A stretch of DNA of 64,000 bases from Euborellia annulipes (taxonomy: Eukaryota > Arthropoda > Insecta > Dermaptera > Anisolabididae). Both the position numbers and the translations under genes were made by a program. Positions 44,661 through 55,812 of this stretch are shown piece by piece. The DNA lies in contig JAKCPI010004285.1 in assembly GCA_023213315.1 (NCBI GenBank), positions 1-64,000 on the forward strand, in the 5' to 3' direction. Every line of letters begins with the position of its first letter. Positions within the stretch are counted from its first letter, which is position 1. The notes under the pieces are model-generated. The model had not been told where the DNA came from. It saw only the letters and a program-made list of their open reading frames with translations, and ran no database searches.

Positions 44661-44937
44661 CAGTATTATTAATTCAGATTAACTGTAGGACGCTCACCCA
44701 AGGCGGGGTTTGCGGCTAGTAGTAGTTTATAAATTTGATTTATGAAGATATTTTGTAAATTTTTATTATTTTTTTCATTAATATCATATGTGTATTAATT
44801 TTTTATATTATTTTAAAAAAATTAATATTTCTATAATAAGAATGTTGAGGTCATTTCCTTTGAATAATTTTTACCTTAATATAAGCAACAAAAAAAAAAA
44901 TATTTTGTTCTTAATTTTTGTTTTTTGTTTTTTTTAG

Positions 44938-44999
44938 TGCAACCAAATTCAACAAAGGCGAACACCACCGGGCAACAACCGTAGGATTCAATCAAATAG
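44938..44999 (+). CDS. candidate 62-nt internal exon
   Basis: A long T tract ending TTTTTTTTAG (to 44937) precedes it, and AATAG followed by GTAAGT (donor from 45000) closes it; both splice signals are near consensus. Two of three frames are open (CNQIQQRRTPPGNN... and ATKFNKGEHHRATT...). Length modulo 3 is 2, so it would shift phase. No protein family is recognised. Confidence 0.3.
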
Positions 45000-45399
45000 G
45001 TAAGTCGGTGCTGCTGCTTGACCCTTAGTGCCCTTAAGCTGGAGGGTCTGGAGTTTCCCAGGCGGCCCGTTAAGGGAAACAAGTTTCTCCGGGGCCCTCG
45101 GACAATACCCTTTGAGACCACTTGGGCTAGGGGCTGATGCCCCCATCAAAATCTATCAGTCTTGTTCGATTCCTCCCCAAGCCAGCATGATTTGTCTCGC
45201 CTCCTCACTCCCAGGTAGGCACTCCAAACATTATAACAAAAAAAACAAAAAACAAACACCTCTAAATAAATATAAACAAATTCTTCTTTAAAAAAGAAAT
45301 CTTTTATCATCAACAAGTAGATTAATAGTGCTGAAAAAAATTAAATTATCTTCCGTCGTCTTCATCTGGACAATTGAAAAATTAAACTATGAGTTAAAT
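45000..45399. other. possible intronic GC-richer segment
   Basis: 45010-45240 is GC-richer and contains CCCAG followed by GTAGGC near 45212 as a second possible donor. No convincing exon could be drawn. Confidence 0.25.
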
Positions 45400-45594
45400 C
45401 AGCGTTTCCCAAAATAGGGTCGAAGAAAAATTTTGCCGGGTCGAAAAAAACTTTTTTTGTTATTATTTTTTTTTTTTTTTTATACATCCCTTAGACATTT
45501 CCATAGGAATAGCGAGTGGCAAGATGTGTATTTGTACTTTCAAAATTTTGCAACCTCCTACCGGGCCGCGGCCAAAAAAGTTTGGGAAATGCTG
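45400..45594. mobile_element. hAT-type MITE (CAGCGTTTCCCAAA)
   Basis: A 195-bp element has ends CAGCGTTTCCCAAAA and TTTGGGAAATGCTG. The flanks AGTTAAAT and ATATAAAT agree at 6 of 8 positions. It is of the same family as the host of the mariner at 29668-31317. Confidence 0.65.
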
Positions 45595-46134
45595 ATATAA
45601 ATGTTAGGCATATAGGTTTTTCAGCCTTATTATTCATGAATATTCTCTTACTTCGAATACTTTGAAATTAAGGATACAGGGACGTATCTGTAAGAGGGGG
45701 AGGGGGGAATATTTGAGATTGTTCTTTTTTATGCATTGCTTCAAATGAAAATACAGATTTTAAAAATTTCAAGAGCGGGCCGAGGTAGGCCAAGTCCGCA
45801 AGCTCAAAAAAAAATTAACAAATTAAAATAGCTATTTTATATAGAGTAAGTAGATTAATTTAAAAAAATTTCATTTTAAATTATTTTAAAATAGTCTACC
45901 AAAGAAAATTTGATAAGTTCTTAATTTTTGATTTGTAAAATTTGTCAAAATACATAACAGGCTACAAATGAATTTTTTTTTGTCAGCTCTTCTCTAAATA
46001 TCTTTTAAGATGTAAACAGTTGCGTCATTTCTCTTGGGGGGGGGGGAGGGGCAAACTTTTTGTTCTTAAAACCTATTTACAAATTGGTATTTCAAATTTG
46101 AACTAAAAGATATTTTATTTGATTAATTGTTTAA
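45595..46134. other. AT-rich DNA with hAT-like scraps and poly(G)
   Basis: CAGGGACGTATCTGTAAGAG near 45674 resembles a MITE end. A G run lies at about 46036-46046. No gene is recognised. Confidence 0.35.
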
Positions 46135-46330
46135 TTTTTGACGTGACGACGTGTTACAAATCATGTGTCTATAGTGGCCTGTTAGGGAGGCATGCACGGA
46201 AAAGTTTAGCGGCTGAATGTCCCCTGTCTTAAGAGGTTTAATTATGTTGAATATACGGTTAGAAAGAATGATTTTTCAGCTAAAGATTCCACCATTTATT
46301 TTTTTCCTATCATTTCATTTTTTTACAGTT
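46135..46330 (+). repeat. dispersed repeat D, copy 3
   Basis: It starts TTTTTGACGTGACGACGTG and includes GTTAGAAAGAATGATTTTTC and AAAGATTCCACCATTTATTT. It lacks the 3' half seen in copies 1 and 2. Confidence 0.65.
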
Positions 46331-46411
46331 TATATAACAGTAGATATATTTGGGTTCCCATTTCCTTTCTCAAAAGTTTATAATTTTTTTGCTTTGAACC
46401 TGATTCGTTTT

Positions 46412-46984
46412 ACTTTCTCTTACCTCTATATATGTGTTAATATATATAGAGAGAGAAAGTATTGGATTCATGTCAAAAATTCGATGTCGAGATTTTGATG
46501 GATATACACGTTTTGAGGTCCCCTGAATCCAAAAAAGTGGTTTTCGCGACATGGTCTGTGTGTGGTTTATATTTAATTTTGAAGAAATATTTTATATTTA
46601 AGTTGGGTGACCGAAGCATTTGAACAAAATCGGCCAAAGAGTACTAGTACTTTACTGATTCACTTTTTCAGTTTTATTCTGATTTTCTAAAAATTCGCTC
46701 CATCGATTTTGAAAATTCAAAAATCAATTATTTTTTAGATGCTCTTTAAAATGTATATTCTCATTTTGCCATTGAAATCTTCTGAAGATCACTTCACTCT
46801 TGTACTTCATAGGAGAAATTGCCGTGGTGACAAAATATAAATATTTTCCCATGTATATCTTGAATTTTAATATATCGGTGGAAACTAAATATATGTCGAC
46901 ACAAAAAATCTGGTGTGACAAGCACAGAACACAACTTTCGATTACCGAAGGCAAGTTGTGTGCTGTGCGAGCAGTCACACCAGG
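46412..46984 (+). mobile_element. TCTGG fold-back element, copy with short TG tract
   Basis: It runs from ACTTTCTCTTACCTCTATAT through TCGATGTCGAGATTTTGATG, AGTACTAGTACTTTACTGAT and TAGATGCTCTTTAAAATG to the hairpin (about 46905-46984). The TG repeat of other copies is reduced to a few units. Confidence 0.8.
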
Positions 46985-47480
46985 ATTACAAGTTTAATCC
47001 CCTTCTGTCTAGGCCAAAAAAAAAAAATTAACCAAACGAAATTCCATCAAGACCTGATTTATTATTATTTTTTATTAAATCCTATTAACGTAAACAACAT
47101 GTTATATTTAGTAACATTCCCCACTTCCGGTTTTACATGAAAATATTAAAAAAAAGAGTACCTACTTTAAAAAGTGTTTACTGTATTATTATAATAATCA
47201 TACTCGTATGTTTGTTTTTTTTCTTTTCTTAGTGACTCACTATAGGCCATATGCTTAAGTAATCTCCATTAGGGCCATTCTGTTACTTGTTAACGATGAT
47301 CCGCTCATGGATTAACTCAATGAATTAAAAAAAGCTAAGAAGCTATTAAGCATAAATAATCCTTCTTCCAACACACACACACACCATATTGCTTATTTCT
47401 TTCTAGGAAAGTCTTCTTCTTAATAATAATAAATTTTTAACTGGATTAATCCCGGGTGCTTCTCTCTAACGAAAACAATT
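46985..47480. other. AT-rich DNA without recognised features
   Basis: A short CA repeat lies near 47370. No gene is seen. Confidence 0.45.
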
Positions 47481-47579
47481 TCTTGATTTTAATGATGGTA
47501 GATAATTATGAAATATAATGATCCCTTGTAACTCAGGACATAAAATATATTGGGTGCCCAGCTCTCAGACAAGAGAGAA

Positions 47580-47628
47580 GCCCCCCCCCCCCCCGTCTTC
47601 CCATCGCCTTGCAAAATAATTAACATCG

Positions 47629-47662
<34 letters not shown>

Positions 47663-48060
47663 TAATTTCTCCTTTTTGCCAACCAACACTGATTATATTT
47701 CATTCTCTAATCACTTATGTACTTTTAAATAGATGAATGATATATTTATGTTTTAATCTCTGCAACATCTACCCCCCTTAATTTAATCCTTCAAATGATA
47801 AATGTGCTATTTTTATTTTTAGAATTATTAAAATCTTAATAGCGCGTAATATTTCTTCGTGAGAGTTTGGATCATTAATTCGGGAAATGTCATTTGTGAA
47901 ATCTTATACATTATTATAAAGACCTCTCACTCTCTCTCACTCTCTCTCTCCTTCTTCTCTCTTTTGCCTCTTTCTCTCTCTCCATTCCTTTTCCTTAATT
48001 CTCCCTTGTGCTCGTTCTTCGCCCTATCTTTATCTTGGTGATCATCGTTTATGTTAATCT
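47580..48060. repeat. poly(C), CT microsatellites and pyrimidine-rich DNA
   Basis: A C run (47580-47594), a CT repeat (about 47630-47653) and CTCTCT-rich tracts (about 47930-47985) are present. Open frames here are Ser/Leu repeats of the microsatellites. Confidence 0.7.
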
Positions 48061-48358
48061 CAGTAGATTTTATATTGCCCCCTCCACTTCCCTTAAAACT
48101 TGACATAGGCTAAGGGTCCTAACGACTTGCTTTGGACAGACCATTCTTACTTTAATGGCGCAACTTTTTCAATTATTTCGCTCCATTAGATAACCAGGTA
48201 AAGATTTTCAAATTGATAGAACTTAACCAAAAGCATTTTCTTTTAGTATAGTTAGATTCGGTTATTTAATTTTATATCAAGTTTGAAAAACTATTTTTTA
48301 TTTCTTCTCGTTTTTTTTTGTGCGTTTCTCATAATAAAATCAATTAATGTGATATTAG

Positions 48359-48468
48359 CCAAGTTGTTCTTGGTCAGTTTTTGGACATTTGCCATTGAGA
48401 GGGTCCAGAAGTGGATGGGAAACCAACAGAGCCATGTTGGGGAAGATTCATTGATGTTAACTACTTGA
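48359..48468 (+). CDS. candidate terminal exon with poly(A) signal
   Basis: A T-rich tract and GATATTAG (ending at 48358) could be an acceptor. The frame then reads KLFLVSFWTFAIERVQKWMG and on to SLMLTT with a TGA at 48466-48468. AATAAA lies about 27 nt after the stop (48495-48500). The composition is protein-like, but no family is recognised and no matching upstream exon was found. Confidence 0.22.
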
Positions 48469-48683
48469 TGTAACATAAATTCGTTATCAAGGATAATAAA
48501 TAAACTCATCATTTTTTATAAAACTTGGATCTCGATAATCCGGTTTTTATTTAATTAGATTTTGTCTATTTATTTAGGCTATTCATTAGCACCTTGATAA
48601 AATCTTTCTCAGTGATTCTTCTTCTTCTTCCCTCGCCTTATTTTCCTCGTGCAGCGGGGTCGGCGGAGTGAATATACTATATA

Positions 48684-48825
48684 GCAGAGTTTCCCAAACT
48701 TTTTGACGGTACGAGTTTTAAAATTTTTCGAGACCCATCTTATGAAAAAAAAAATGGTGTGACAAGCACACAACACAACTTTCGATTACCGAAGGTAAGA
48801 GAGTGCTTGTCACACCAGATTTTTC
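48684..48825. repeat. hAT-like end followed by a TCTGG hairpin
   Basis: CAGAGTTTCCCAAACTTTTT at 48684 is a hAT-type end without a visible partner. 48752-48825 is a shortened family hairpin (ATGGTGTGACAAGCACAC ... GTGCTTGTCACACCAGAT). Confidence 0.6.
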
Positions 48826-48862
48826 TATATATAATTAAAGTCTTCATAAATAAGCTTATTAG

Positions 48863-49376
48863 GAATGGAGATATCAGCCAAATTGGAATGCTCAAGGACC
48901 AATAAAAACTCCCAAAATAAGACGTTTCGGTCTGAATTTATTTGGCCTTCACTTATTGAAAATTATACACATATTCCGGGGTGCACATATGATTGAACCA
49001 GAATTTGTTAGTAATAGCCTAAATTTTTTTTTTTTATATATATATTCTTCCAGGCTAGCATGTGACCACTGGTCATTATAGGTCTTCGGACCTTATGCAC
49101 CCATTCCAATAAAATAAAAGGAGAACATTATTTGACTTCTGTTTATATAGCTCTGAGCCTAAGATCTGAAATAAATCTTTGATACTTTGGTCAGATCATT
49201 TATCTCTGATCTAGAGCACAGGAGCCATTCAGGCCGTCTTCTTGGCTGTCTCTGCTTCCATACTTCCTTTTCCTAAAGATATACACCCACAACTTACATC
49301 GAAACGTCTTACTTTTGGGGCCGTTTTATTGAACCTCGAGGATTCCAATTTGGCTGATCTGTCCATCTCTCCATTA
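48863..49376. mobile_element. fold-back with hammerhead-like relics
   Basis: Arms 48863-48930 and 49300-49376 (GGAATGGAGATATCAGCCAA and its complement; inner ends GACGTTTCGG and CGAAACGTC). On minus, GTGAAGGCC...GACCGAAACGTC (48921-48955) is a degenerate core. The interior holds unrelated AT-rich sequence. Confidence 0.55.
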
Positions 49377-50151
49377 TAATCACATTACAACCAGCAACTT
49401 ATACAGCCTATTATTTTGATTTTTTTTTTAAATTGCCAAAGAATCTCAAATTTTTCGTATTAATAATCAAAAGAGAAAGAAAATAATCTGCACCCCTCAG
49501 GGTGTGATATGACATTTAATTTTATATTAAATTTATAAATATATTAATATGATCAATAAAAAATAATCTGCTAAGGGTTTTAAACGAATTTTATATGGAA
49601 CTAATCAATATATTTATTTTCCTAATGAAAATTTTTTATTTTAGTTGTCTCATATTTTATTAGAACCGGAGGGTAGAGGGACATCTTAGGGGGAAGGATA
49701 GAACACCAACCAAATGAGTCCTAGAGATTGTCTTTAGTAAAAGGGTTAAAGTGATTGGATAGCCTCGAACAATGGACTCATTTATTTGTTCCATCTACAT
49801 TTTTTCCTATTCCTATTTTTGCTAGGTCATCTGCATTTGATAGAATTTGAGGAAGTCGAAATTGAGATAAATTAAGAATTATTCTCATGAAGGATCCGAA
49901 TTATTGTTAAAGGTTGGCGATTCGGATGAATTTAATTGATTGTCATCTATTTTATAAGAGAAAACTTGGAAAATTAAGACATTTTTGAAAATAAAATATT
50001 TTCTTTACAATAACAATAATATCAAAAAGATTTTGTGTAAGGATAAAAATTTTGTGTATTTAAAAAGGAAAAAAAAATTGTTATTAACTAATTCGATGTA
50101 TTTGACTTAAGGGTTTGCATGTAATTTTTATAGTTTTTATGGATTTTAGGC
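49377..50151. other. AT-rich DNA without recognised features
   Basis: No gene or element boundary was recognised. Confidence 0.5.
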
Positions 50152-50180
50152 CTGATGATGGTTTTTTGTAAAACCGAAAC
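50152..50180 (+). ncRNA. hammerhead-ribozyme-like core
   Basis: CTGATGA (50152-50158), extra T, perfect 6-bp stem II GGTTTT/AAAACC, then GAAAC followed by TGTTAAA. It is close in sequence to the core at 23931-23958 (both preceded by TTAGGC). No flanking inverted repeat was found here. Confidence 0.45.
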
Positions 50181-50789
50181 TGTTAAATTATGCAATACAG
50201 TCGCCAGACCTCAATAAAATTTTTCGCTAATGAATATTATATGATATTTATTTAAATTCCGAAGATCAGAATAACAAAAAAAGTAAACCTTCAAGCTATT
50301 GGCTACTAGATTTTTTTTCCATTTTCTTATCATTTATTTTTCTACCTTCGCCCTGACATTGATTCACACTAAAATTTAACAAACATTTTTATGAATAAAA
50401 AAATATTTAAATTTTTTGAATTCATTAAAATAACTGCTCAATTTCACAAAAAACGTTCAAAGCGTAGTTTATTTCTATTTTATAATCAAAAAAACATTCA
50501 TATTCAAAACTGGGAGGGTCGGTCATTTTATTTGAAAAGGTGCTGCTGAAGGGCCCTGAAGGTGTCCACCAAATAAATACCCTCTTAATTTGAGAAAAGG
50601 GAAAAAGAATATTGCATAGTGAATAGAAAACATCTCCCCGTAAGTTGATTACATTCCTATTTATTGTTAAATGTAAATTTTTTGAATAATCAACTGACCG
50701 CCTTATGTTTGGGAGTGTGCCTGCCTCTAAGTGGTCAGCCCTGCCAAAAAAAAAATAGGGGTCGCTAAATCCAGTTGACTTATTTAAAT
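50181..50789. other. AT-rich DNA without recognised features
   Basis: Only weak MITE-like words occur near 50720-50770. No gene was recognised. Confidence 0.45.
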
Positions 50790-51640
50790 AAATTTGTTAT
50801 TTCGTCGTAGAGAAAGATTTCGGGAGATCCCCCTCTTGCGTTTCGGTCCATTCTCCCCGAAATTCATCCGGCGCGTGTCTCGAGACCTGTTTTTTTTTCT
50901 CTCGTACCCTTCTTACCTGGGCGGCGCGCTAATGGATGAATTTTCCCCCAAATTTGAGAAGAAGAAAGTGTCTCGTGACACGCGACCAAGGCGAGGGGGG
51001 CTATTTCGGGGATGAGCAGCAGCATCCATCGTTGGTCACGCGACACCCTGGACCCTTTAATGGGCACCTCTCGTGCTTCCGGGAAACCTGCCCGGGATTT
51101 CTTTCTGGGCGGCGTCCCGGAGCTGTTTGCTTCCGCGCAGGTCCCATTCCGCGTCCAATCTCCTCTCTCGACAAAAACTTTTCTCTCCCCCCCGACTCTC
51201 TTGGATAATTTTCCTTCTTCTTTTAAAAGCTGATAATATATTCAAAATGGCGGACATAGACGCTGGTAATTACTGCTCGCCTTCCATTTTCTTTCCCACT
51301 TATATTTTCACATTTTTCACTCTGTCTCTGTTCCGCCCAAGGCTTTTCTCTCCTTCTATTGCTTTCACGCCGGCAACTCTCTCGCTTTGCATTTTCTCCT
51401 TTCTTTCTCGCTTCGAAGAAATCTCCATCCATCCACCCCAACCCCCCTAACTCAACCCCCTCCCGCCTTCTCTCTCTCTCAAGCGACTCTCTCCACCCTC
51501 TTCTTTAAACTTCATTTTCTCCTCTATTTAATTAGTTTTTATCTCCGAGCCCCGTTGTGCACGATATAACGGTTTTCGATTGTGCCGATTCGGCAAAAGC
51601 AAGCTTTACAGTTATTACTGGACACCCGGTAGCAGCAGCA
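50790..51640 (+). promoter_or_regulatory. CpG-rich promoter-like island
   Basis: An abrupt GC- and CpG-rich segment (CATCCGGCGCGTGTCTCG, GGCGGCGCGCTAATGG, CACGCGACC) is followed by CT-rich DNA. CAAAATGGCGGACATAG lies near its middle. Many short frames overlap on both strands, as expected of a GC island, and none is recognised. No repeat ends were found. A gene start is the best reading. Confidence 0.4.
51247..51265 (+). CDS. candidate first coding exon (MADIDA...)
   Basis: The ATG at 51247 sits in CAAAATGGCGG, a strong start and YY1/TISU-like context. Six codons (MADIDA) and one extra base are followed by GTAATT, a usable 5' splice donor at 51266. The same frame would otherwise run on (DAGNYCSPSIF...) into a CT-rich stretch. 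A short first exon inside a CpG-rich region is common, but no downstream exon is identified. Confidence 0.25.
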
Positions 51641-52423
51641 GCATCCAATCTGCTACTCCTTTAATTTGGTTCGTTCGCCCCGAAGGAATCGATTAGGGGT
51701 TTTTTTTTTTTTTTTTTTTCCAAATGGATCTTCATCTAATATTTCTTCTCCAATTACTTATAGGATCTTCGTATAAGTCTTATTAACTCAAGCACTATTG
51801 AATTAGCTAATTTAAGGCTTTATTTAATTACACTTTCTCGTTTTCTTGAAAATATATTTTCCTTTTCGCGTAATCAAACTACTTTGTCTATCATAATATT
51901 ATTTTATTTAGATACTGCTAAATTTAATTCTTTTTTATTATTATTATATTTTCAATTAACTTGAAATTTATTTATTTAATTTATTTTTTTTTTTTTTGCA
52001 ATTTCAATGATCAATTCTTGAAGGAAATCTCTCTGAAATTAATTGAACTCAAATAGATGCTTTGATTATCAAAGGGGATTTTTTTGACTCCTTGGGATTC
52101 TGCCAGTGCCGGATTAAAGGCATGCAGCTTATGTTAACAAAGAACCACCTTTATATTAAAAAACAACAACAACACAATTAAAAACTTTAGAACAGCGTTT
52201 TTCAAATTAAGGAGGCACGAATATTAGCCACAAAAAAAATTATTTATCCATTTATACATACAAATTAGTATTTTGTATGTTGGCCTTTAAGCAATTCCTT
52301 GAGCAAAGGTCCCAGTAAGAATAAAATACTCAAATTTTTTAAATACAATAAATCACTAATATTTTCATTTAGAAAAAAAAATGTACTACTTTATTATTAA
52401 TCCGACACATTCTGCTAAACTAA
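51641..52423. other. AT-rich DNA with poly(T) and hAT-like ends
   Basis: A T run lies at about 51697-51720. CAGTGCCGGATTAAAGGC near 52105 and CAGCGTTTTTCAAATTAAGG near 52195 resemble hAT MITE ends without partners. Confidence 0.4.
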
Positions 52424-52640
52424 GTTCTCGTGGACGAGAGTAGTTGACAAATGATGATAAAGCCAAGATGCGAGGGTTCGGATCCCAGACAGTCCGGTGA
52501 ATATTTATTTAAATAATTTGGATACCAAATGGTATAAATAAAAGTGCCTGGAACCTCACATATATCATATTTATATAAATCATTTGAATATTTTAAAAGT
52601 CTATGTGGCTTAAGATGTCGAAAAAAATATCATTTTCAAT
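52424..52640 (+). repeat. tRNA-derived SINE (family A)
   Basis: The head includes a B box (GGGTTCGGATCCC). The body is TTTGGATACCAAATGGTATA, AAAGTGCCTGGAACC, and the tail GGCTTAAGATGTCGAAAAA. It is the most complete plus-strand copy upstream of 57 kb. Confidence 0.7.
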
Positions 52641-53154
52641 TGGAATGGCGTATGCCTAGGGACACGAAAAAAGTATCGATACTTACTGGTATCGATACTA
52701 GTACTTTTTTTACTCGATACTTTTCTTTCGATACTTTACTCATATGAGTACTTGATTGCCGGTATCGAATGAAAAGTACTCATTCAAATATAATTTTTTT
52801 TTTTAAGTTTTTTCGGCATCTTAGGCCATATAGACAGACTTTAAACGTTATATAAATATTTTAATTGCGATTCTGCCAAAGAATATCGCATATTCTTTTT
52901 TTCCTTGATATAAATAGCAAGTTGATATATAACAGATGGTCGATATTTGTGGGATAGACTTTATTCCATCATATTCCTAATAATTATTTATTAATAATGG
53001 AAAATTTGATACTTTTTAATAAAAACCCTTTCATTTAATAACATTAAATTTCTAATTTAATTTTTTTGTATTATTGCAAACTGTATTTACTAAATTTAAA
53101 AGTGCGCAAATATTACATATAAAGGCCAATATATAATCTAATAATAATAAAAAT

Positions 53155-53657
53155 ACTGGTCGACAAGGTTTTCTTCACAAGAAATCTGATTAGTGAATTT
53201 AGTATATATTTTTTACACTGAATTCAAATATGTAGTTAGAATTTTTCCATCAGGCACAGTTTTAGAGATATAGAGAACAATAAATTTTAATAGAAAATGT
53301 GCTCTAAAACGGCTCTTATTTTGAATTTTCAAGATTTTTTTAAAAACTTAAAAAACTCGATTTTTCTAAATTTTAAGCCGTTTGTGGCACGTCTAAATTA
53401 TTGGGGTGAAACTTTCTTTATATGTATTAAAACTATCTGCATATTTTTAATGGGTGTCGTCTTAAAAAAATCTTGAAATTTCAAAATAAGAGCCCGTTTA
53501 GAGCACTTTTTCTATTAAAATTTATTTTTCTATATATCTCTAAAAGTGTGCCTGATGGGGAAAAACTGAAATGATATTTGAATTTATGAAAAATATTTCT
53601 AGAATCTCATATCTTTATTCTTGTGAAAGAAAAAAAAGTTCATTTTTGTCGACCAGT
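53155..53657. mobile_element. long inverted-repeat element (ACTGGTCGACAA)
   Basis: Arms of about 185 bp (53155-53340 and 53480-53657) carry ACTGGTCGACAA ends, CATCAGGCACAGTTTTAGAG and AAAACGGCTCTTATTTTGAA with complements. The superfamily is undetermined because no duplication is readable. Confidence 0.65.
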
Positions 53658-54004
53658 GAATATGGACAGACTATTACGGTATTTTGGCGAAATCCGTATT
53701 TTGGTTGAGAAAGCCCCGTCCTCCTAGTGCTCATTACTTTAGGGAAAACTGCATACCAGTATACCCCATTAATCTTCCATTAGGCCCTTTGAACGACGTC
53801 AGGAGCCTAAGATGATGAAAAAACTTAAAAAAAGAGGAAAAATACTCATTCTTTAAAAAATACTCGATACCTACTGGTATCGATACTTTTCTTCCGATAC
53901 TTTTTGGTATCGATACGTTCCTTTCGATACTTTCTGGTATCGATACGTTCCTTTCGATACGATACCAAGTACAAATATCGATACTTTTTTTCGATACCGT
54001 ATCC

Positions 54005-54268
54005 CAGGGGCGTATATAAAAATTTTTTTCGGGGGGGGGGCCTGAACTCAAAAATTTTTCTGCGGAAAACTTTTTTTTTTAAGAAACTAAATTTTTTTCA
54101 CGCGAAATTTTTTGCGGAACATTTTTTCTTTTGCGGAATCAAAGTTTTGCACTCTGCGGAAAAATTTGTTGCGCTGATGTCTGTATATCCCTATATATGT
54201 ATATGTGTTTGGGAAATTTCGGGGGGCCCGGGCCCCCTCGGCCCCCCCCCCCCTTATATACGCCCCTG
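54005..54268. mobile_element. hAT-type MITE nested in the 1.6-kb element
   Basis: The ends CAGGGGCGTATATAA and TTATATACGCCCCTG are perfect over 15 bp. CCGTATCC is duplicated exactly (53997-54004 and 54269-54276). The interior has G and C runs and GGGCCCGGGCCCC. Related, broken sequence lies within 21548-22224. Confidence 0.87.
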
Positions 54269-54287
54269 CCGTATCCCTACGTATGCC

Positions 54288-55175
54288 TATTATTTTTATT
54301 TAAATATTTAGACGAAGATCCAGGACGGATGCTCAAAGAAATAATAAAATGTTTTTTTTTCTATTCATCTGTTAAATTTATAATTAATTATTCAGAAAGA
54401 AAGAACTAGAGTATAATATAAAAATTATTTGACCGAAAAACCAAAATGTTTTCATCAAGTCACCTTCTATTGTGGCACTGATTTATTCCATTAAATAAAT
54501 TAATAACATCATTATAAAATAAATGGGAGAAATTATTTATTGAATTGCAAAATAATGAATTGTACAAAACAAAATATAGCGAATTTTGTTTTTAAGTGTT
54601 GATTGAATACAATACAGAGGAACAGAGTCGATCGGATGCAAAATAGCCAGGCTAGAATAGAAAAAATAAAGAAAGAAAAAAATTATTTTCATTGTATTTT
54701 TTTTGTTACATTTGAATAACGTTAAATCAAAAGTTTTTTTTTATTTATTAGGTCTAGCTATTTAATTATAGATACTTTTAAATTATATAATTCCCTAAGA
54801 ACAGAAATAAAAATGTCGACGAGCCATGGGTTACTTTTCGCCCAAAAGAATCAAATTTATTTAAATAAAGGTAAGGGTTCCTATGGATTCTACAAGAAGT
54901 AATTTCATATTTGATTTGGGAAATTTTGCACATCCTTATACAACAAATAATTCTTAGGACAAAATGTGTAGGTTATACCAATAATAATGCAATTGAGGGG
55001 ATGGGTGTGGGTGTGTGTTTAATTGAGAAATTAAAATTTGAATATTTGTTTAAAATAAAAAAAGGAATTCTCTATTCTTTTTTTTTTTTTTTTTTTCAAT
55101 CCCTTTTTTAAAAAATAATTAAAAAATAAATAATTAATTTAATTTAAATAAAATAAAATAAAAATATGGATGGAA
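54288..55175. other. AT-rich DNA without recognised features
   Basis: A T run lies near 55079-55096. No gene was recognised. Confidence 0.45.
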
Positions 55176-55179
55176 AAGG

Positions 55180-55812
55180 CGCTCGAAAAGTCGATTATCG
55201 ATTTTGGAATCGACTTGATTTTTTTTTGATTCTCAGAATCGATTAATCATTTCAGAGAGTCGACTTTTCGACTTTCTAGTCGACTTTTTAAAAACTCTAT
55301 AACTCGTGCTTAGGAGATTACTCAATATACATTAAATATAAACTTATTTATTTATTTATAATATAAGATTTATTAAGTATTTGAACAATTTATTAAATAC
55401 AACAGAAACAAATATTGTTTTCAATATTTTTATAAAAGAATATTCTATCCAGAAATTGCTCGTGATAAGGCACCGAACATTAAAATAAAATATGAAAGTT
55501 GAGTATCTAAATAAAACATTAAAATTGAGGAATTAAGAATGCCACATATCTTCACTAACCGATCTTAGAAAGCGTGTTGATTCGTGTGTTATGTGTAGGT
55601 TTTAAAAGAAAGATGAAAGTCACTCAACGAAAACGTTACAAACTATATTACCATCGGATACTAAATATAGTAAGAAAAAAGTCGAAGTCGTCCAGTGAGA
55701 ATCGATTCTAATCGACTTGAAAGAGTTTCATCTCGATTCTAAAAAGTCGATTATTTTCAGTAAAAGTTCGATTCTTGATTAAAGTCAACTTCATGTAAAA
55801 TTTTCCATCCTT
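55180..55812. mobile_element. GGATGGAAAAG-family MITE, copy 3
   Basis: Ends TGGATGGAAAAGGCGCTCG and AAAATTTTCCATCC enclose the interior shared with 43014-43470 (GCACCGAACATTAAAATAAA, ATGCCACATATCTTCACTAA). No exact target duplication was found. Confidence 0.65.

Larger units (their letters stand above)
52657..54279. mobile_element. hAT-type element, 1.6 kb, with ATCGATAC repeats
   Basis: Ends TAGGGACACG and CCGTATCCCTA are imperfect inverted repeats. CGTATGCC flanks both sides exactly (52649-52656 and 54280-54287). Subterminal regions are full of GGTATCGATAC words on both sides. Inside are a SINE tail (about 52795-52850), an inverted-repeat element (53155-53657), a SINE-like piece near 53780-53840 and a hAT MITE (54005-54268). 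No transposase is present. Confidence 0.78.

Noticed and set aside
47489..48041. Ser/Leu-rich proteins
   Set aside because: They are products of CT microsatellites on both strands.
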